Assembly (NCBI GenBank): GCA_032622095.1
Contig: CP136062.1
Coordinates: forward strand, 36,704,918 to 36,768,917
Source: Siphonodentalium dalli
Taxonomy: Eukaryota > Mollusca > Scaphopoda > Gadilida > Siphonodentaliidae
Direction: 5' to 3'
DNA length: 64,000 nucleotides
Shown: positions 37,313 through 49,586 of the stretch, piece after piece
Layout of the letters: every line of letters begins with the position of its first letter
How positions within the stretch are numbered: position 1 is the first letter of the stretch
The notes under the pieces: generated by a model
Database searches by the model: none
The model's input: only the letters and a program-made list of their open reading frames with translations
Told to the model about the DNA's origin: nothing
Translations under genes and position numbers: made by a program

Positions 37313-38449
37313 ATGGAACGAGAATGCCACCTACACGCGGCCAGTAATTCAAACATGCAAGACAAAAATATACCAAATCCCTCATTTCAAATGCCGAGCG
37401 CACAAGACACACAGAATACCCTCATATCTCAATTAACGCGAGAAATAGGTCAATTTAACATGACAATGCGTGAAACTTCTGCCGCCACCCATTCACAGGC
37501 CACAGTATCTGCCATTATAGGCATGAACGCAATGGTTACATCATTTGATGGCAAACCATCAGAATTTTCAAATTGGATGCACGAAATTGAGAAATATTCC
37601 TCGACACTTGGGGCAGAGGACGAAACAATAATTAAAATAGCGGCCCAGACAAGTCGTTCATCTGTTTCCGAATTCGTGCAACGATACATCAATGACAATA
37701 CGGTTAACGGCACACTAACTCTCACATGGCCTGATTTGAAAGCGCAGTTGCGATCCCGTTTCAGCGCGATAAGTGACGCACCACAGGCTCTGGCCATGTT
37801 GCGAACATTATAACAAACACACCAAGCAACACTACCTATGTTTGCAGAGAGAATTCGATCACTCGCAAACACTGCCTTTATTGATGAAATAAATACACAG
37901 GCGGTACAAACACAATTGGTAACATTTTTTGCGGATGGAATACGCGATGACCATATCAAATATACCTTAATTAAAGATGACCCAACGTCGCTCGACCGTG
38001 CCACAGAGATCGCAATGAAACAAATGAACATTAAACAGAGGTTCAAACTTCGCTATGGTGATAGAACATCGAGGTCAAATGAACAACACCAAATACACGA
38101 CTCCTTCCCACAACCCATGGAGGTTGACCATTTTCGGCGACGTCCCATACTATGGAGACCGCGCAATAATATATCTAATAGCTATGCAACTAACAAACCA
38201 ATGCACCGCGCAAATCATCAGCAAAACCCCCCATTCAGAATGCCATCCAATTTTCAGAATACTAACTTTAATAAACAAAGCAATTACATCCGCCAGGATC
38301 GAGTAAACAATATAGACTACAACTCAAACCGGCCAAACTTCTCAAATAAAATGAAACGCCAGTTTTGCACACTATGTAGGATGAACAACCACGATATACG
38401 AAATTGCCGAAGACGCATAGCCAATAACAAACATTATTTAAACATGTAA
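37313..38449 (+). pseudogene. gag: gag, interrupted by one in-frame stop
   Basis: The frame starts at ATG 37313 and continues in one phase to TAA 38447-38449, broken only by TAA at 37811-37813. It encodes a structural polyprotein that would form the particle. The first part has the retrotransposon-gag look (FDGKPSEFSNWMHEIEKY, later FAERIRSLAN). The end carries a CCHC zinc knuckle, C-TL-C-RMNN-H-DIRN-C, followed by basic residues, for RNA binding. The interrupting stop sits where a Gln codon would fit (CAA to TAA). pol follows after two bases in another frame, as usual for Ty3-type elements. Confidence 0.88.
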
Positions 38450-38451
38450 GA

Positions 38452-40362
38452 ATGTCTTTGAAGAAGCCGAAAGGACATTCTAAAAATCATAATCATCATC
38501 ATCATAATACATCATATCACAGCGCGAGATACCAAAACAAAGCCTTATTCAAGACACCCTCAAACGATAGGACCATAAATAAATGTGCACCTAATTACCA
38601 GAAGCTAAGCAATTCTGCAATTAAACCACCTGCCAATACCCTGACCGCCAGAACAGCACGTGTTGCTACAAACGAACACAGACTTCGTTCAGACCAGGGC
38701 AATAAATTGAAACCTAATACATCTTATCATGCTGATACGAGCATGAACAAACACGTGCATTCTCCAATTATAAATAGAAATTCCGCTGGTCACGTTATAA
38801 CAGATATGAATAAACGATTACATAAGATCGGTCCCAAACAAAAGGACATTAATAGTGAAGTAAACACTAAAACTCGAAACCAACGACAAGCTAATCGAAT
38901 TGCAACGGTTTACCAAAATAATAATAATAATGAGCCGAGTAAAAACTGTCAAAGTATAAATAACCAGTCTGAACAGATGCAATTGCATACATTACCTAAA
39001 CTCAAATACCATGCAGAGATTGCACACGGACTGCAACAGCAAACGCCTTGTTCAACAATTATTAAAATTGGTAACCAACGCATTAGGGCATTACTTGACT
39101 CTGGGGCAAGTACAAGTTGCTTAAAATATGACGTATATCGCTCCCTTCCAAATAAGCCCCCGTTAATAAAAGAAAAAATAATTCTGACCTCAGCAATAGG
39201 CCAAAATATGCAAGTATACGGCAGTATACATTTGCCCTTCAAAATTGGATCAATGTCATTAGTACATAAATTCTTTATATTACCCAACCTAGCAAGATCA
39301 GCGATTTTTGGTCGCGATTTTTTAACAGACAAACATGTAAGACTCTATTTCGATTTGAATGAATTTAGAGTAGGCAACAAAACATTTCCCATGTTACATG
39401 ATTTACATATAGCATCATTGCTACGTTCGCGGCAAGATATCAAATTACCACCCCATTCATGTGCATTGGTGAACACAAAAATAATTGGTACACCAGACAT
39501 GTATGAGACACCATATCTTGGAGTAAGTCACGCCGATATCGGCATATTTAAGGATGAACCTAATGTGTCCATTATGGACGGGATAGTTTCTGCATCAAAA
39601 CGAGATATACCGGTCATGATCATGAATAATTCAGACTCGTATATGTCTATATTTAAAGGTAATATAGTTGCGAAAACACATGGCCTCAGTTCAGACCAGA
39701 TCTGTCAAACAAAGGCTAAGGTACCCACCACAAATAAAATGAATGATTCTCAAGAAGTATTTAGTATAGAAAATCAAACAAAAATATCTAAGGCCGGCCA
39801 GAAACCTTTCAAATTGGACGATATCTGTGCCCCCGACCACCACAAAATTGAACTACTTGAACTGGTCTCCCAATATCAAGATGTGTTTACAAACGATCCG
39901 AATAAGGTAGGATTTTGCGATAAAATAGTCATGCGTGTTGATACCAAACCCGATGCAGAACCTATCTTTTGGCGTGCGTATCCTACTCCATTACATAGAC
40001 GCGAACACATGGAAAAAGCACTTCAAAAATTATTAGATGCTGGTATTATAAAGAAAACTACAAACGCGAGTTGGTCATTCCCTGCCTTATTGATCCGTAA
40101 GGGAATCGTAGATCCTAATGGAAATCAAAATTATAGACTATGTATAGACCTGAGAAAGCTAAATAAAATCACCGTCCCATTACGATGGTACCTCCCCTCT
40201 TTTACCGAAGTTTCCAGCCGCCTCCAAAAATCCAAAGTTTTTTCCACAATCGACATTAGCCAAGCTTATCATGTTATCGGTGTTATCAAAGAACATCAAG
40301 AAAAGTTAACTATGAACACAGATTTCGGATTGTTTTCTTTCACAAGGGCCCCATTTGGCTAA
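38452..40362 (+). pseudogene. pol: pol part 1: protease and N-terminal half of reverse transcriptase
   Basis: A 636-codon frame. The first 190 residues or so are low-complexity, Asn/His/Lys rich. Aspartic protease follows with ALLDSGASTSC (about residue 214) and AIFGRDFL (about 288). Reverse transcriptase shows WSFPALLI, YRLCIDLRKLNK, the first catalytic Asp in FSTIDISQAY (replacing the usual DLxSGYHQ), and ends FSFTRAPFG followed by TAA at 40360-40362, where a Leu codon would fit. The phase continues beyond the stop. Confidence 0.92.
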
Positions 40363-41817
40363 TGCAACTCGAGCGCGACGTTTTTGACATTAATCCATAA
40401 AGCATTGGAAGGGTTAAGTTTTGTTGACCGCTTCGTCGACGATTTAATTTGTCACAGCGAAACGGAGGCCCTCCATAAACAGCACCTCAAAATAGTATTC
40501 GAACGACTCAGAGAGTATGGATTAGTAGCACGATTAACAAAGTCCCAATTTTATATGAAAGAAGTAAAAATTTTAGGGCATATCGTATCACAAAATGGAA
40601 CCCGCCCAGATCCCGCCAAAGTTAAAGCCATACAAGATGTGCCAGCCCCAACATCAGTGAAAGAAGTCCGTAGAGTATTAGGGAACTATTGTAAAGATTT
40701 CTCCGACACTGCTGCATCATTAATTAAATTAACTGCTCGTTACGCAAAATTTGCATGGTCCGAAGAATGTCAAAATGCTTTTGATACACTAAAACAAAAT
40801 TTGCTTAAAGTACCTACTCTGGCCTACCCTGATAGGAACAGGAAAATGATCTTATATTGCGATGCATCAATGCATTCAGTGGGGGGATCATTAGTCCAGC
40901 CATACCCAGAAAACAAATTAGAAACTGATATCAAAACCCCGGAATTTCCAATTTGCTTTGTTAGCAAAAAGTTGAATCACTCTCAACGAAATTACAGTGC
41001 TACAGAGCGCGAAGCACTCGCCATATATGTATGTCTAAAGAAACTCAATTTCTATCTAGAAGGATCGGACGTAGAAATACGAACAGATCATTTACCCCTA
41101 GTTTCTATGTTTCAAAATACTCAGATGGCTAATAAACGTATTCAAAAATGGTTTATTGAAATTTCCGCATACAATCCAAAACTTACCTATATACAAGGGT
41201 CTGAAAATATCGCCGCTGACTTTTGTTCCCGGGTGGACCCGACAAACCAACAGAGTATGTCAGAGTGTTCAGTGGAGAGCGAAGAGAAAACGCCATATGA
41301 CATAGCGATCAATGACGGATCACTAAACATATTAGATTCACAGAAAATAAAAAATTACGTCAAGACAATAGGTAAACAAAAAGTCCATACGTTGCCCGAC
41401 ACTATATTAATTTCCGAAAATGAACAACTAAATGTACCTACCAATATCGATGAAATGCAAAAAGAGGACCATATTATATCAGACATAATTCGCAAATTAA
41501 AATCCGATAAACCACCCGAAAAGATAACAAAGCAATATATATTGAAAGACGGAATTCTATACTATATGTCTGTATTTAATGAGCAAGCATCGGAACGCAT
41601 TTATGTCCCGGAAAAGCTGACTAAGCAGATAATTTCTGAATATCATATTGTCGGTCATTATGGATCCCAACGAATGTACCATACCATACGTTTGCGATAT
41701 TATTGGCCACGAATGTTCCCAATGATAGTCAGTTTCGCCAACAATTGCCACATTTGTAAACAAAGAAATCAAAACACTGCCCGTATTCCAAATCAAATGA
41801 CGGACATACCGAGCTGA
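40363..41817 (+). pseudogene. pol: pol part 2: rest of reverse transcriptase, RNase H, integrase zinc domain
   Basis: Same phase as part 1. It resumes CNSSATFLTLI, then the catalytic FVDD box (about 40432), FYMKEVKILGHIVS, and a slightly short connection at RRVLGNYCKDF, where a few residues usual in gypsy elements seem missing. RNase H follows with ILYCDASMHSVGG, ATEREALAIY and IRTDHLPL. The integrase H2C2 zinc domain is H-IVG-H...C-HI-C near 41640-41760. A TGA at 41815-41817 ends the frame just before the integrase core. Confidence 0.92.
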
Positions 41818-42390
41818 CCAGGGGAAATGATCGCGATAGATTTAATGGGAAAATTTAACCCACCCACAGCCAGCGGCAATTCCTACATGTTAACGGTCAT
41901 AGATTTATTCAGTTTACACAAAATGGCATATGCGCTTCCCACAAAACACGCAGAAGTGGTCGCTGAACGACTTATGACTCAGTATTTCACCATATTTGGT
42001 TATCCCGCTTGCCTGGTATCAGATAATGGCAGTGACGTATGCAGTGAGGTATTCAAAATAATATCTAACTACTATGTTATTCAGCATCGCAAGACCTCGT
42101 TCTATGCGCCTTTCAGCAACGGATCAAGCGAACGATCTCATCGCGACTACAATGGAATATTAGCCAAATTAACTGAAGGAAATCCAACATCATGGGACCT
42201 ATTTCTCAATTTCGCATCAGAAGCCATGAATTTTTATGTCTCAGCAACGACTCAATTTTCTCCATATATTTTAACTTTCTGCAGACACCCCCAAATAAAT
42301 ATTGACAAGATACTGACACCGCGACAGAAATACACGGGTGAATACCTCATTCAACAGTTACTAGAGAAGCAGCACTTCGTTTTCAATTAG
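41818..42390 (+). pseudogene. pol: pol part 3: integrase catalytic core
   Basis: Same phase again. The DDE residues are present: Asp in IAIDLMGKF, Asp in LVSDNGSD and Glu in NGSSERSHRDY. This is the enzyme that would join the cDNA to host DNA. Near 42363 the natural reading shifts to another frame: before the stop at 42388 the visible frame loses the pattern, whereas the +2 frame reads EAALRFQLVKQN into the next part. A one-base indel is likely. Confidence 0.9.
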
Positions 42391-43168
42391 TTAAACAAAA
42401 TATGAAACAAGTCAAGACGAAACGAAACGAAAACAGTAAAGGTAAAATACCGGAATTTCCCATAGGTTCCCAGGTCTATGTTAAGAATCACAGACAAACC
42501 CATAAACTAGGTATGAAATATGATCCATTTTGGGTGATAATTAAACAAACAGGACCAGTTTCATATGTGATTCGTAATCAAATTACAGGCAGTTTATCTA
42601 AAAGTCATGCCAAACATTTAAAATTAGCGACGACTAAATGGCATACACCACAATTACAAGAGAACCAGAAAGTTCGGAAAAGCAGATTTGTATTCCCACA
42701 TAATTCATCAACACAAAGCTCAGATGCTGATATATCGAGTAATAGTAACAATTCGGACACCGAAAATGAGAACCATGAGACAGCCCCCTTAAAACAGTTA
42801 ATACGACAAAACCGCGTCATCCGGGACGGATCGGATTCAAATGAACCAGTGCCCCTACCAGAGATGGCACATAAGTTAGTAGCATCAAAACGCGAACATG
42901 AAAAACAATCATTTTCATCAACCGAACCATATAACCCTTATGAAATGCTAACTCAAAACGATGAAGCAAGAATGTACAATGCTAGTTCATCAACCGAGCC
43001 ATACAATCCGTATGACATGTCAACCCAACAATTAGTACAACAAAACAAGCGTAAAAGCTAGTCCAGTTGCGATACATATAACATGTCAACCGAAAATTAT
43101 GATCCTTTCGATATAACCACTCAAACCGACAAAAATAGCACAGACGAACAGAGCATGTCGATATAGGA
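42366..43168 (+). pseudogene. pol: pol part 4: integrase C-terminal (GPY/F-type) module and repeat tail
   Basis: Resumes in the shifted frame through KQVKTKRNEN. It has a GPY/F-type module (FPIGSQVYVKN, KYDPFWVI, TGPVSYVIRN, SHAKHLKLA) of the kind that binds DNA or aids multimerisation. A Ser/Asn-rich acidic stretch and short repeats follow: SSTEPYNPYEMLTQ, SSTEPYNPYDMSTQ and, beyond a TAG at 43059-43061, ENYDPFDITTQ up to a stop at about 43166. The TAG interrupts the repeat series and is present in both tandem copies (also at 44764), so it predates the duplication. Confidence 0.85.
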
Positions 43169-44411
43169 AAATTAAATATTTACACAACTACCATACTTAG
43201 ATAACATATATAATCATAAAATCAACTAACCTCATAAACTCAACTCTATATCCAAAAGCACGAAACGAAAACAGTTCACACATGTATAAACTTTAACTGA
43301 ATAAAACTCAACAACTTAACTCCAGGAAACAAACTGACAAAGTAAAAATTACCAAGTTCTAACAAAGACGACCAGATCTATACCGCGCGAAATACAAGGA
43401 ATATTATTGGACTATCTCGACCTATCATAAATAAATAGCACCCTGTCGTAAAAAGACACAATACAAAGAGAGAATTGTCATCGCGCAAAACCAGGACTGT
43501 CAGACCATGTGCAGTGCATGTAACACGATATGGCAATCACACACGCACCAAGTGGTGACATATTTCTTTTCACCAACCCGCCCAGATGCACAAAATCGAG
43601 GCTTAATTAATCAAAGAAACCGATCTGAACTATACAAAGTGGGTTGGCCAATAAAACAGACATCTAACGCCGAACCATGTACCGGTATATATCACGCACA
43701 TGGCCCCCCTCACAGCAAGGCAATATTTCATCTCCAGCAAGTTATAACCTGGCAGCCAACACGCTTTATTATTGCCTCAATCAACAATTCGGGAGACGCG
43801 AATAACTTCGGCCTCTTCAAATTTCAGGCGAATCGCATGCATTAATTTAAATGCTAAATCAAAGCAAGAAACATGAAGCATTTCCACTCATACAAGTTTA
43901 GATGCCAAGTTCATAATTTGTCAGACAGTTTTGCCTCATTAGCACTCAGATAATAGCATGTGTCACGGCGGACACAGAGACTAATTAAATTATTCACGCC
44001 CCATCTTCGGAATAATTATCACAGACACCGAATAAGCAATTACGTCATAATGAATCGTGTTAATCACCCCAACGGTAAACCCATAATTTGATATCATACA
44101 CTTAATCACGCGTAGTTACCACCCTGTGTTCAATCCAATGCAATAGCGACGATTCATGTGCAAAAACATCGCTAATCTGGCCGGGTAAAAAGTGGATCAT
44201 TAAATGGATCCCGTACAGAAGTGCAGTCAAAGTCTGATCAACTTTGATTCCACATAGATCAAATGAACAAGTATAGAGGCCAGGAAACGCATCTCAACAC
44301 ATACGCATAACTACTCTTCATATAAACATATCATGATCCATCATACTCCCAAAGATAGCTTTACCGGTTCAAGTTATCCAAATAATCACAATTATATACC
44401 GCTTGTAAAAT
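42707..44411 (+). repeat. 1,705-bp tandem duplication inside the element, unit 1
   Basis: Covers the pol tail and 3' untranslated DNA. It matches 44412-46116 at constant offset 1,705 with roughly eight substitutions. The breakpoints share ATC. It includes a 112-codon frame at 43507-43845 (MCSACNTIWQSHTHQ...), whose product I do not recognise. That frame stays open in both copies, with two amino-acid changes. Confidence 0.95.
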
Positions 44412-46116
44412 ATCAACACAAAGCTCAGATGCTGATATATCGAGTAATAGTAACAATTCGGACACCGAAAATGAGAACCATGAGACAGCCCCCTTAACAC
44501 AGTTAATACGACAAAACCGCGTCATCCGGGACGGATCGGATTCAAATGAACCAGTGCCCCTACCAGAGATGGCACATAAGTTAGTAGCATCAAAACGCGA
44601 ACATGAAAAACAATCATTTTCATCAACCGAACCATATAACCCTTATGAAATGCTAACTCAAAACGATGAAGCAAGAATGTACAATGCTAGTTCATCAACC
44701 GAGCCATACAATCCGTATGACATGTCAACCCAACAATTAGTACAACAAAACAAGCGTAAAAGCTAGTCCAGTTGCGATACATATAACATGTCAACCGAAA
44801 ATTATGATCCTTTCGATATAACCACTCAAACCGACAAAAATAGCACAGACGAACAGAGCATGTCGATATAGGAAAATTAAATATTTACACAACTACCATA
44901 CTTAGATAACATACATAATCATAAAATCAACTAACCTCATAAACTCAACTCTATATCCAAAAGCACGAAACGAAAACAGTTCACACATGTATAAACTTTA
45001 ACTGAATAAAACTCAACAACTTAACTCCAGGAAACAAACTGACAAAGTAAAAATTACCAAGTTCTAACAAAGACGACCAGATCTATACCGCGCGAAATGC
45101 AAGGAATATTATTGGACTATCTCGACCTATCATAAATAAATAGCACCCTGTCGTAAAAAGACACAATACAAAGAGAGAATTGTCATCGCGCAAAACCAGG
45201 ACTGTCAGACCATGTGCAGTGCATGTAACACGATATGGCAATCACACACGCACCAAGTGGTGACATATTTCTTTTCACCAACCCGCCCAGATGCACAAAA
45301 TCGAGGCTTAATTAATCAAAGAAACCGATCTGAACTATACAAAGTGGGTTGGCCAATAAAACAGACATCTAACACCGAACCATGTACCCGTATATATCAC
45401 GCACATGGCCCCCCTCACAGCAAGGCAATATTTCATCTCCAGCAAGTTATAACCTGGCAGCCAACACGCTTTATTATCGCCTCAATCAACAATTCGGGAG
45501 ACGCGAATAACTTCGGCCTCTTCAAATTTCAGGCGAATCGCATGCATTAATTTAAATGCTAAATCAAAGCAAGAAACATGAAGCATTTCCACTCATACAA
45601 GTTTAGATGCCAAGTTCATAATTTGTCAGACAGTTTTGCCTCATTAGCACTCAGATAATAGCATGTGTCACGGCGGACACAGAGACTAATTAAATTATTC
45701 ACGCCCCATCTTCGGAATAATTATCACAGACACCGAATAAGCAATTACGTCATAATGAATCGTGTTAATCACCCCAACGGTAAACCCATAATTTGATATC
45801 ATACACTTAATCACGCGTAGTTACCACCCTGTGTTCAATCCAATGCAATAGCGACGATTCATGCGCAAAAACATCGCTAATCTGGCCGGGTAAAAAGTGG
45901 ATCATTAAATGGATCCCGTACAGAAGTGCAGTCAAAGTCTGATCAACTTTGATTCCACATAGATCAAATGAACAAGTATAGAGGCCAGGAAACGCATCTC
46001 AACACATACGCATAACTACTCTTCATATAAACATATCATGATTCATCATACTCCCAAAGATAGCTTTACCGGTTCAAGTTATCCAAATAATCACAATTAT
46101 ATACCGCTTGTAAAAT
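44412..46116 (+). repeat. 1,705-bp tandem duplication inside the element, unit 2
   Basis: Second copy, starting inside the duplicated pol tail (ATCAACACAAAGCTCAGATG). It lacks the reverse transcriptase and integrase, so its 71-codon frame at 44554-44766 is just the tail repeat of pol. The unknown 112-codon frame recurs at 45212-45550. Confidence 0.95.
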
Positions 46117-47103
46117 ATCTTAATCTCAAGTGTCAAAATCGCCCCACGCTACATCGACAAATACAATTGTCACATGGCGAGGTATGACAATAACATAGGC
46201 TGAAATGATGGCCTACATTAAGGGACAAGCGCATATATCTCAGTATATAACTTTAATTGTGATGTAGCAATGCCAAGCATCAATGATGACCGAATCAATC
46301 GATATTTTAACCGTACGCGCGCGATGTAAAACTTCAAACCCAAGTACCCAGTTGATATCGTACTCCAGTATAAATCATACGACATTATGTGAAAACAAAT
46401 TTATTTCTATCTCAACCACAAATAAATATCACATGAATGCAAATGGCAGCCCATGTTTGAAGCAATCGCTCAAGTCCCAATATTTGTATATACAAAGCAC
46501 GACTAACAACAGAGCCTACACCCCTCCCTCAATATTTAAACCAATTGAGTCCCACCCGAATCATTTTAATCATGTAACAGTTCTCCCGATTTTTTTTATT
46601 ATCATACAATTTTAATCATTATTTTCCAACCCCATTTCCAAGTCATTACAACCGAATGCCTCCAAAAATACAAGCTTTGCAAACGCACATCTTATCGCAA
46701 TAATGAAACAGTTTGTCCACAAGCCAGGAGCTGGAAGTGGACATTAGCGCTCGCCAATCGAGCACATCCATGAACTCTTGAACGAAGTATCGTTCACCCA
46801 CTGATTGTTCAACATAATTATTATTGCATTACATGTATTCTAATGTCATTTATATTGATACCCTTTATATTATCACACTTATGTTACCTCATCATGCCAA
46901 CCCTCTTCATAATGCAAATGGCTTCAACATATACATAGATATATATATTCAATTTATACAATTTTTTTATGACGACAACACGCCGTAACTTATATGCACA
47001 GGCAACCCTTGAATCAACTCTACTCATTGTCCAAGCATACCGAAGTACCAAACCCCTAGATTTTAACACTAGTAGTCAAAATCTGAAAATAAGGGGGACC
47101 CTA
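46117..47103 (+). other. 3' untranslated part of the LTR element, with polypurine tract
   Basis: About 1 kb without a convincing frame (one of 110 codons at 46283 shows no family). GAAAATAAGGGGGA at 47085-47098, just before the 3' LTR, is a good polypurine tract for plus-strand priming. Confidence 0.6.
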
Positions 47104-47593
47104 TGTAGAGTAATCACCCCTACCCCTTCTTATTCAAGTGACGTGATAGTACACACTAAACATATCCATCTTACCTATGGGGGAGACAGAATATAATCGA
47201 ACTATAGTGACCCCAACCAAATTGCCAAGGTCATACTCGGAGAGGCCGCGACCTATGAGTTATGCAAGTCTAACCACAAAGGAAGGAGTCTTAGGTAATA
47301 ATTCCCAGTTCACCCATGGGTCAGTACAGACAAAGAGATGCACTAATGACGGCTACCAGTCATTAGCGATATATAAACCAGACATTAATCTACTCTTCAA
47401 TTAGTTTTGGCTCTTCAGACTAATTGGCAGGCATCAACATCAGGTCGCTAATTAATAAGCGACGCTTTCGGTCGTTCTATGACATCTATGATTGATTCAC
47501 AATTATGTATCATTTACCATCACAAGCTGTTGACTATACATTGATATTAGATGTGAATAAATGATATACAAGAACTGACTTCATTCTTCCACA
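47104..47593 (+). repeat. 3' LTR of the Ty3/gypsy element
   Basis: 490 bp, TGTAGAGTAATC...CTTCCACA. The differences from the 5' LTR are three transitions near the start (at about 47126, 47145 and 47210) and one at about 47408. Confidence 0.93.
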
Positions 47594-47595
47594 TA

Positions 47596-47806
47596 TCCCG
47601 TGTTGTTCGCTTACGATAGTTTTTTTCCTTTACATCATTTATAAATATAGCACTGGGATTTTCCCGAGCCTACAGTTAGAGCCTAGTTGCTGAAGTGCAC
47701 CTAACCTATAATCAAATATCCCGTGTTGTTCGCTTATAATAGTTTTTTTCCATTACATCATTTATAAATATAGCACTGGGTTTTTCCCGAGCTTACAGTT
47801 AGAGCC
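47596..47806 (+). repeat. 123-bp direct repeat that received the LTR element
   Basis: TCCCGTGTTGTTCGCTTA... starts at 47596 and at 47719. Each has AGTTTTTTTCC, CATCATTTATAAATATAGCA and CCGAGC-TACAGTTAGAGCC. The first unit ends GTGCACCTAACC-ATAATCAAATA, matching 36191-36224. Confidence 0.8.
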
Positions 47807-47835
47807 GAAACTCAGAGCTGACCATAGCCTACTGA

Positions 47836-47910
47836 CCTGACCTTGACCTAACATTGACCTGACATTGGACCTGACCTTGACCTGACATTGACCTGACATT
47901 GACCTACAGT
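47836..47910 (+). repeat. Short minisatellite CATTGACCTGA
   Basis: About seven units of 6-12 bp (TGACCTGACCT, TTGACCTGACA) between two TACAGTTAGAGCC words. Confidence 0.75.
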
Positions 47911-49415
47911 TAGAGCCAAAACTAGTTGCAGGGAAATAGCCGATCATAATGGCCGATCATGGGGTCGTCATGAGTAATATACACTACTACTTATGTTCTA
48001 TTGTATTAATTTAGAGACAATTGGCGATAAATTGAAGCATAACATTATATTCCATTGTAAGCCACACCTACAGTAAGTATTTGCTTTTGTCGTGATCAGC
48101 GGACAAACTAGATTGATACTTACACGGAGCACTTACATACCGACGTGTAACATAATTATGTTAATAGTATGAACTACTTTCTCACACAAACAATATATAA
48201 CATATTTATCATATCTAGGATAATATCAACAAACGTAATTTGTTAGTTAGTTGTTATGCTTTACAAGTGACAATTTCTTCTTTTTTCTTCTTTGTCTTTC
48301 CATTGAGATATTATACCACCCGCTATAAAACTTAATCATATGTGTGTGGTACATACATTTCGCCATTAACAAAACATCACGTGTATAGCTGTATGTACCT
48401 AACATTTCACGAAGGCATCACAAAAGAGATGCGAGATCATACAGTTTTATTGGGAATCTGATACGCTACTTCGAGTGTTTGGGAAACAAAGTCACCCGGG
48501 CACCGAGCGTGTATAACTTTAGTCTGGCTGCACACAATCGATGCTGCAGAGCAAACCTGGCAATGTCGACTAAATACAAACTCTTTTCAACGCTGAATGT
48601 ATTGGTATTTACAACACTGTATTTTTAATTCTGAAGTGATTATCTGTTCAACTGTTACTTTTGTTTAATAAACACTATATATGCGTTGGGGTTCAAGACA
48701 CAGATTATTCAGTTACAATATGTTCTTTCACTTCCACTTCAAACAATTGTGGTGGTCTAGAAACTGATTTTGTAAAGATACTCTCTTCAACTGTTCCTTC
48801 TAGTAGTATTGGTTCTAGAAACGGTTCGATTGTGGAGTACCATATTTTCTTCCGCGGTCGCTTGGTGGCGACGATATGTAAGCTCTTGCTGACCGGCTTT
48901 CTATTCTGCGTTCTTATCTGGGCGTCCCTTGTATACACTCGACCGCATTCCATATTTGGAAATTTCCGTCAGTGATATCCTTGATTTTCTGTTAGCTATG
49001 GCCATTGTAGCATACGTTGGTGTCGACGTATGTCTTGACATAAAGTCATAAACTCATTTTCGTTATAATGACAATGTTATTTCCATCGTTCATAGACCAC
49101 ATGCGTGTATTTTGCACTAATACGTGCCGCAAATCCATTCAATTGTTGCATATATTATTTTGTGTATAAAAGTAGATGGTCCCATAAATGGCCGGATTAA
49201 GTGTACATCACCCCTTTAAACATCAGCTCTGTCCAAACATCAACCAAAGCTTAACTTCTGACAATGAATCCATTATTTTGACAATGTAGATATCATTAAC
49301 TATTTTTAATGAGTTCACATTGGTGTAATTAGTTTTGCGTAATTACTTCAAATTGTATGTCCCTATGCGCGACTTGAAAATTATTATTTATGTTATAATC
49401 ATGTTTTTCATTCAG
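47911..49415. other. Mostly non-genic; possible minus-strand coding fragment at 48705-48953
   Basis: Minus-strand 48953-48705 gives an 82-residue frame, MECGRVYTRDAQ ... ending VEVKEHIVTE, with plausible codon use, a stop five codons upstream of the ATG and an ATTAAA about 40 bases after the stop. I recognise no family and no splice partner, so it may be a small host exon or chance. I see nothing else. Confidence 0.25.
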
Positions 49416-49586
49416 CGTGTCCGTCTGGGTATGACCCGACCTACTGTACCAAACTCTACAGCAACAAAGTGCTCTGGGACGACGCCATATTACAGTGCTG
49501 TGCCGAAGGTGGCCACTTGGTAGAGATTACGAATCAAATCATGTACAGTTACATCAAGAATCGGCATATAACTGCTGATGTTGCCG
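49416..49586 (+). CDS. Internal exon of a C-type-lectin-like domain gene
   Basis: A 171-bp exon between a good acceptor (TTTTTCATTCAG at 49404-49415) and donor (GCCG|GTACGT at 49586/49587), phase 1 on both sides. It reads CPSGYDPTYCTKLYSNKVLW, then DDAILQCCAEGGHLVEITNQ, and ends ...HITADVAG. This is the N-terminal half of a CTLD: paired Cys, WDDA, C...GGHLVEI. The C-terminal half with the WIG and WND-type segments is not seen before 50434, where the Harbinger element begins, so the next exon is probably beyond the window. The ligand is unknown. Such domains in invertebrates often act in secreted or membrane recognition proteins. Confidence 0.7.

Larger units (their letters stand above)
36227..47593 (+). 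mobile_element. 11.4-kb Ty3/gypsy LTR retrotransposon, defective
   Basis: Two 490-bp LTRs flank gag, protease, reverse transcriptase, RNase H and integrase in gypsy order. I count four differences between the LTRs, so the insertion is young. There are in-frame stops in gag (37811) and pol (40360, 41815, 43059) and a frameshift near 42363. A 1,705-bp tandem duplication follows integrase. The next repeat unit (47684-47730) serves as an empty-site reference, AATCAA-ATAT-CCCG. This fits a 4-bp ATAT duplication if the LTRs are read as ATGTAG...TTCCAC, or no clean duplication if read as TG...CA. No envelope-like gene is recognised in the 4 kb between pol and the 3' LTR. Confidence 0.93.

Noticed and set aside
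37450-38046. 198-codon minus frame opposite gag
   Set aside because: Shadow of gag. The plus strand carries recognisable gag motifs and a zinc knuckle.
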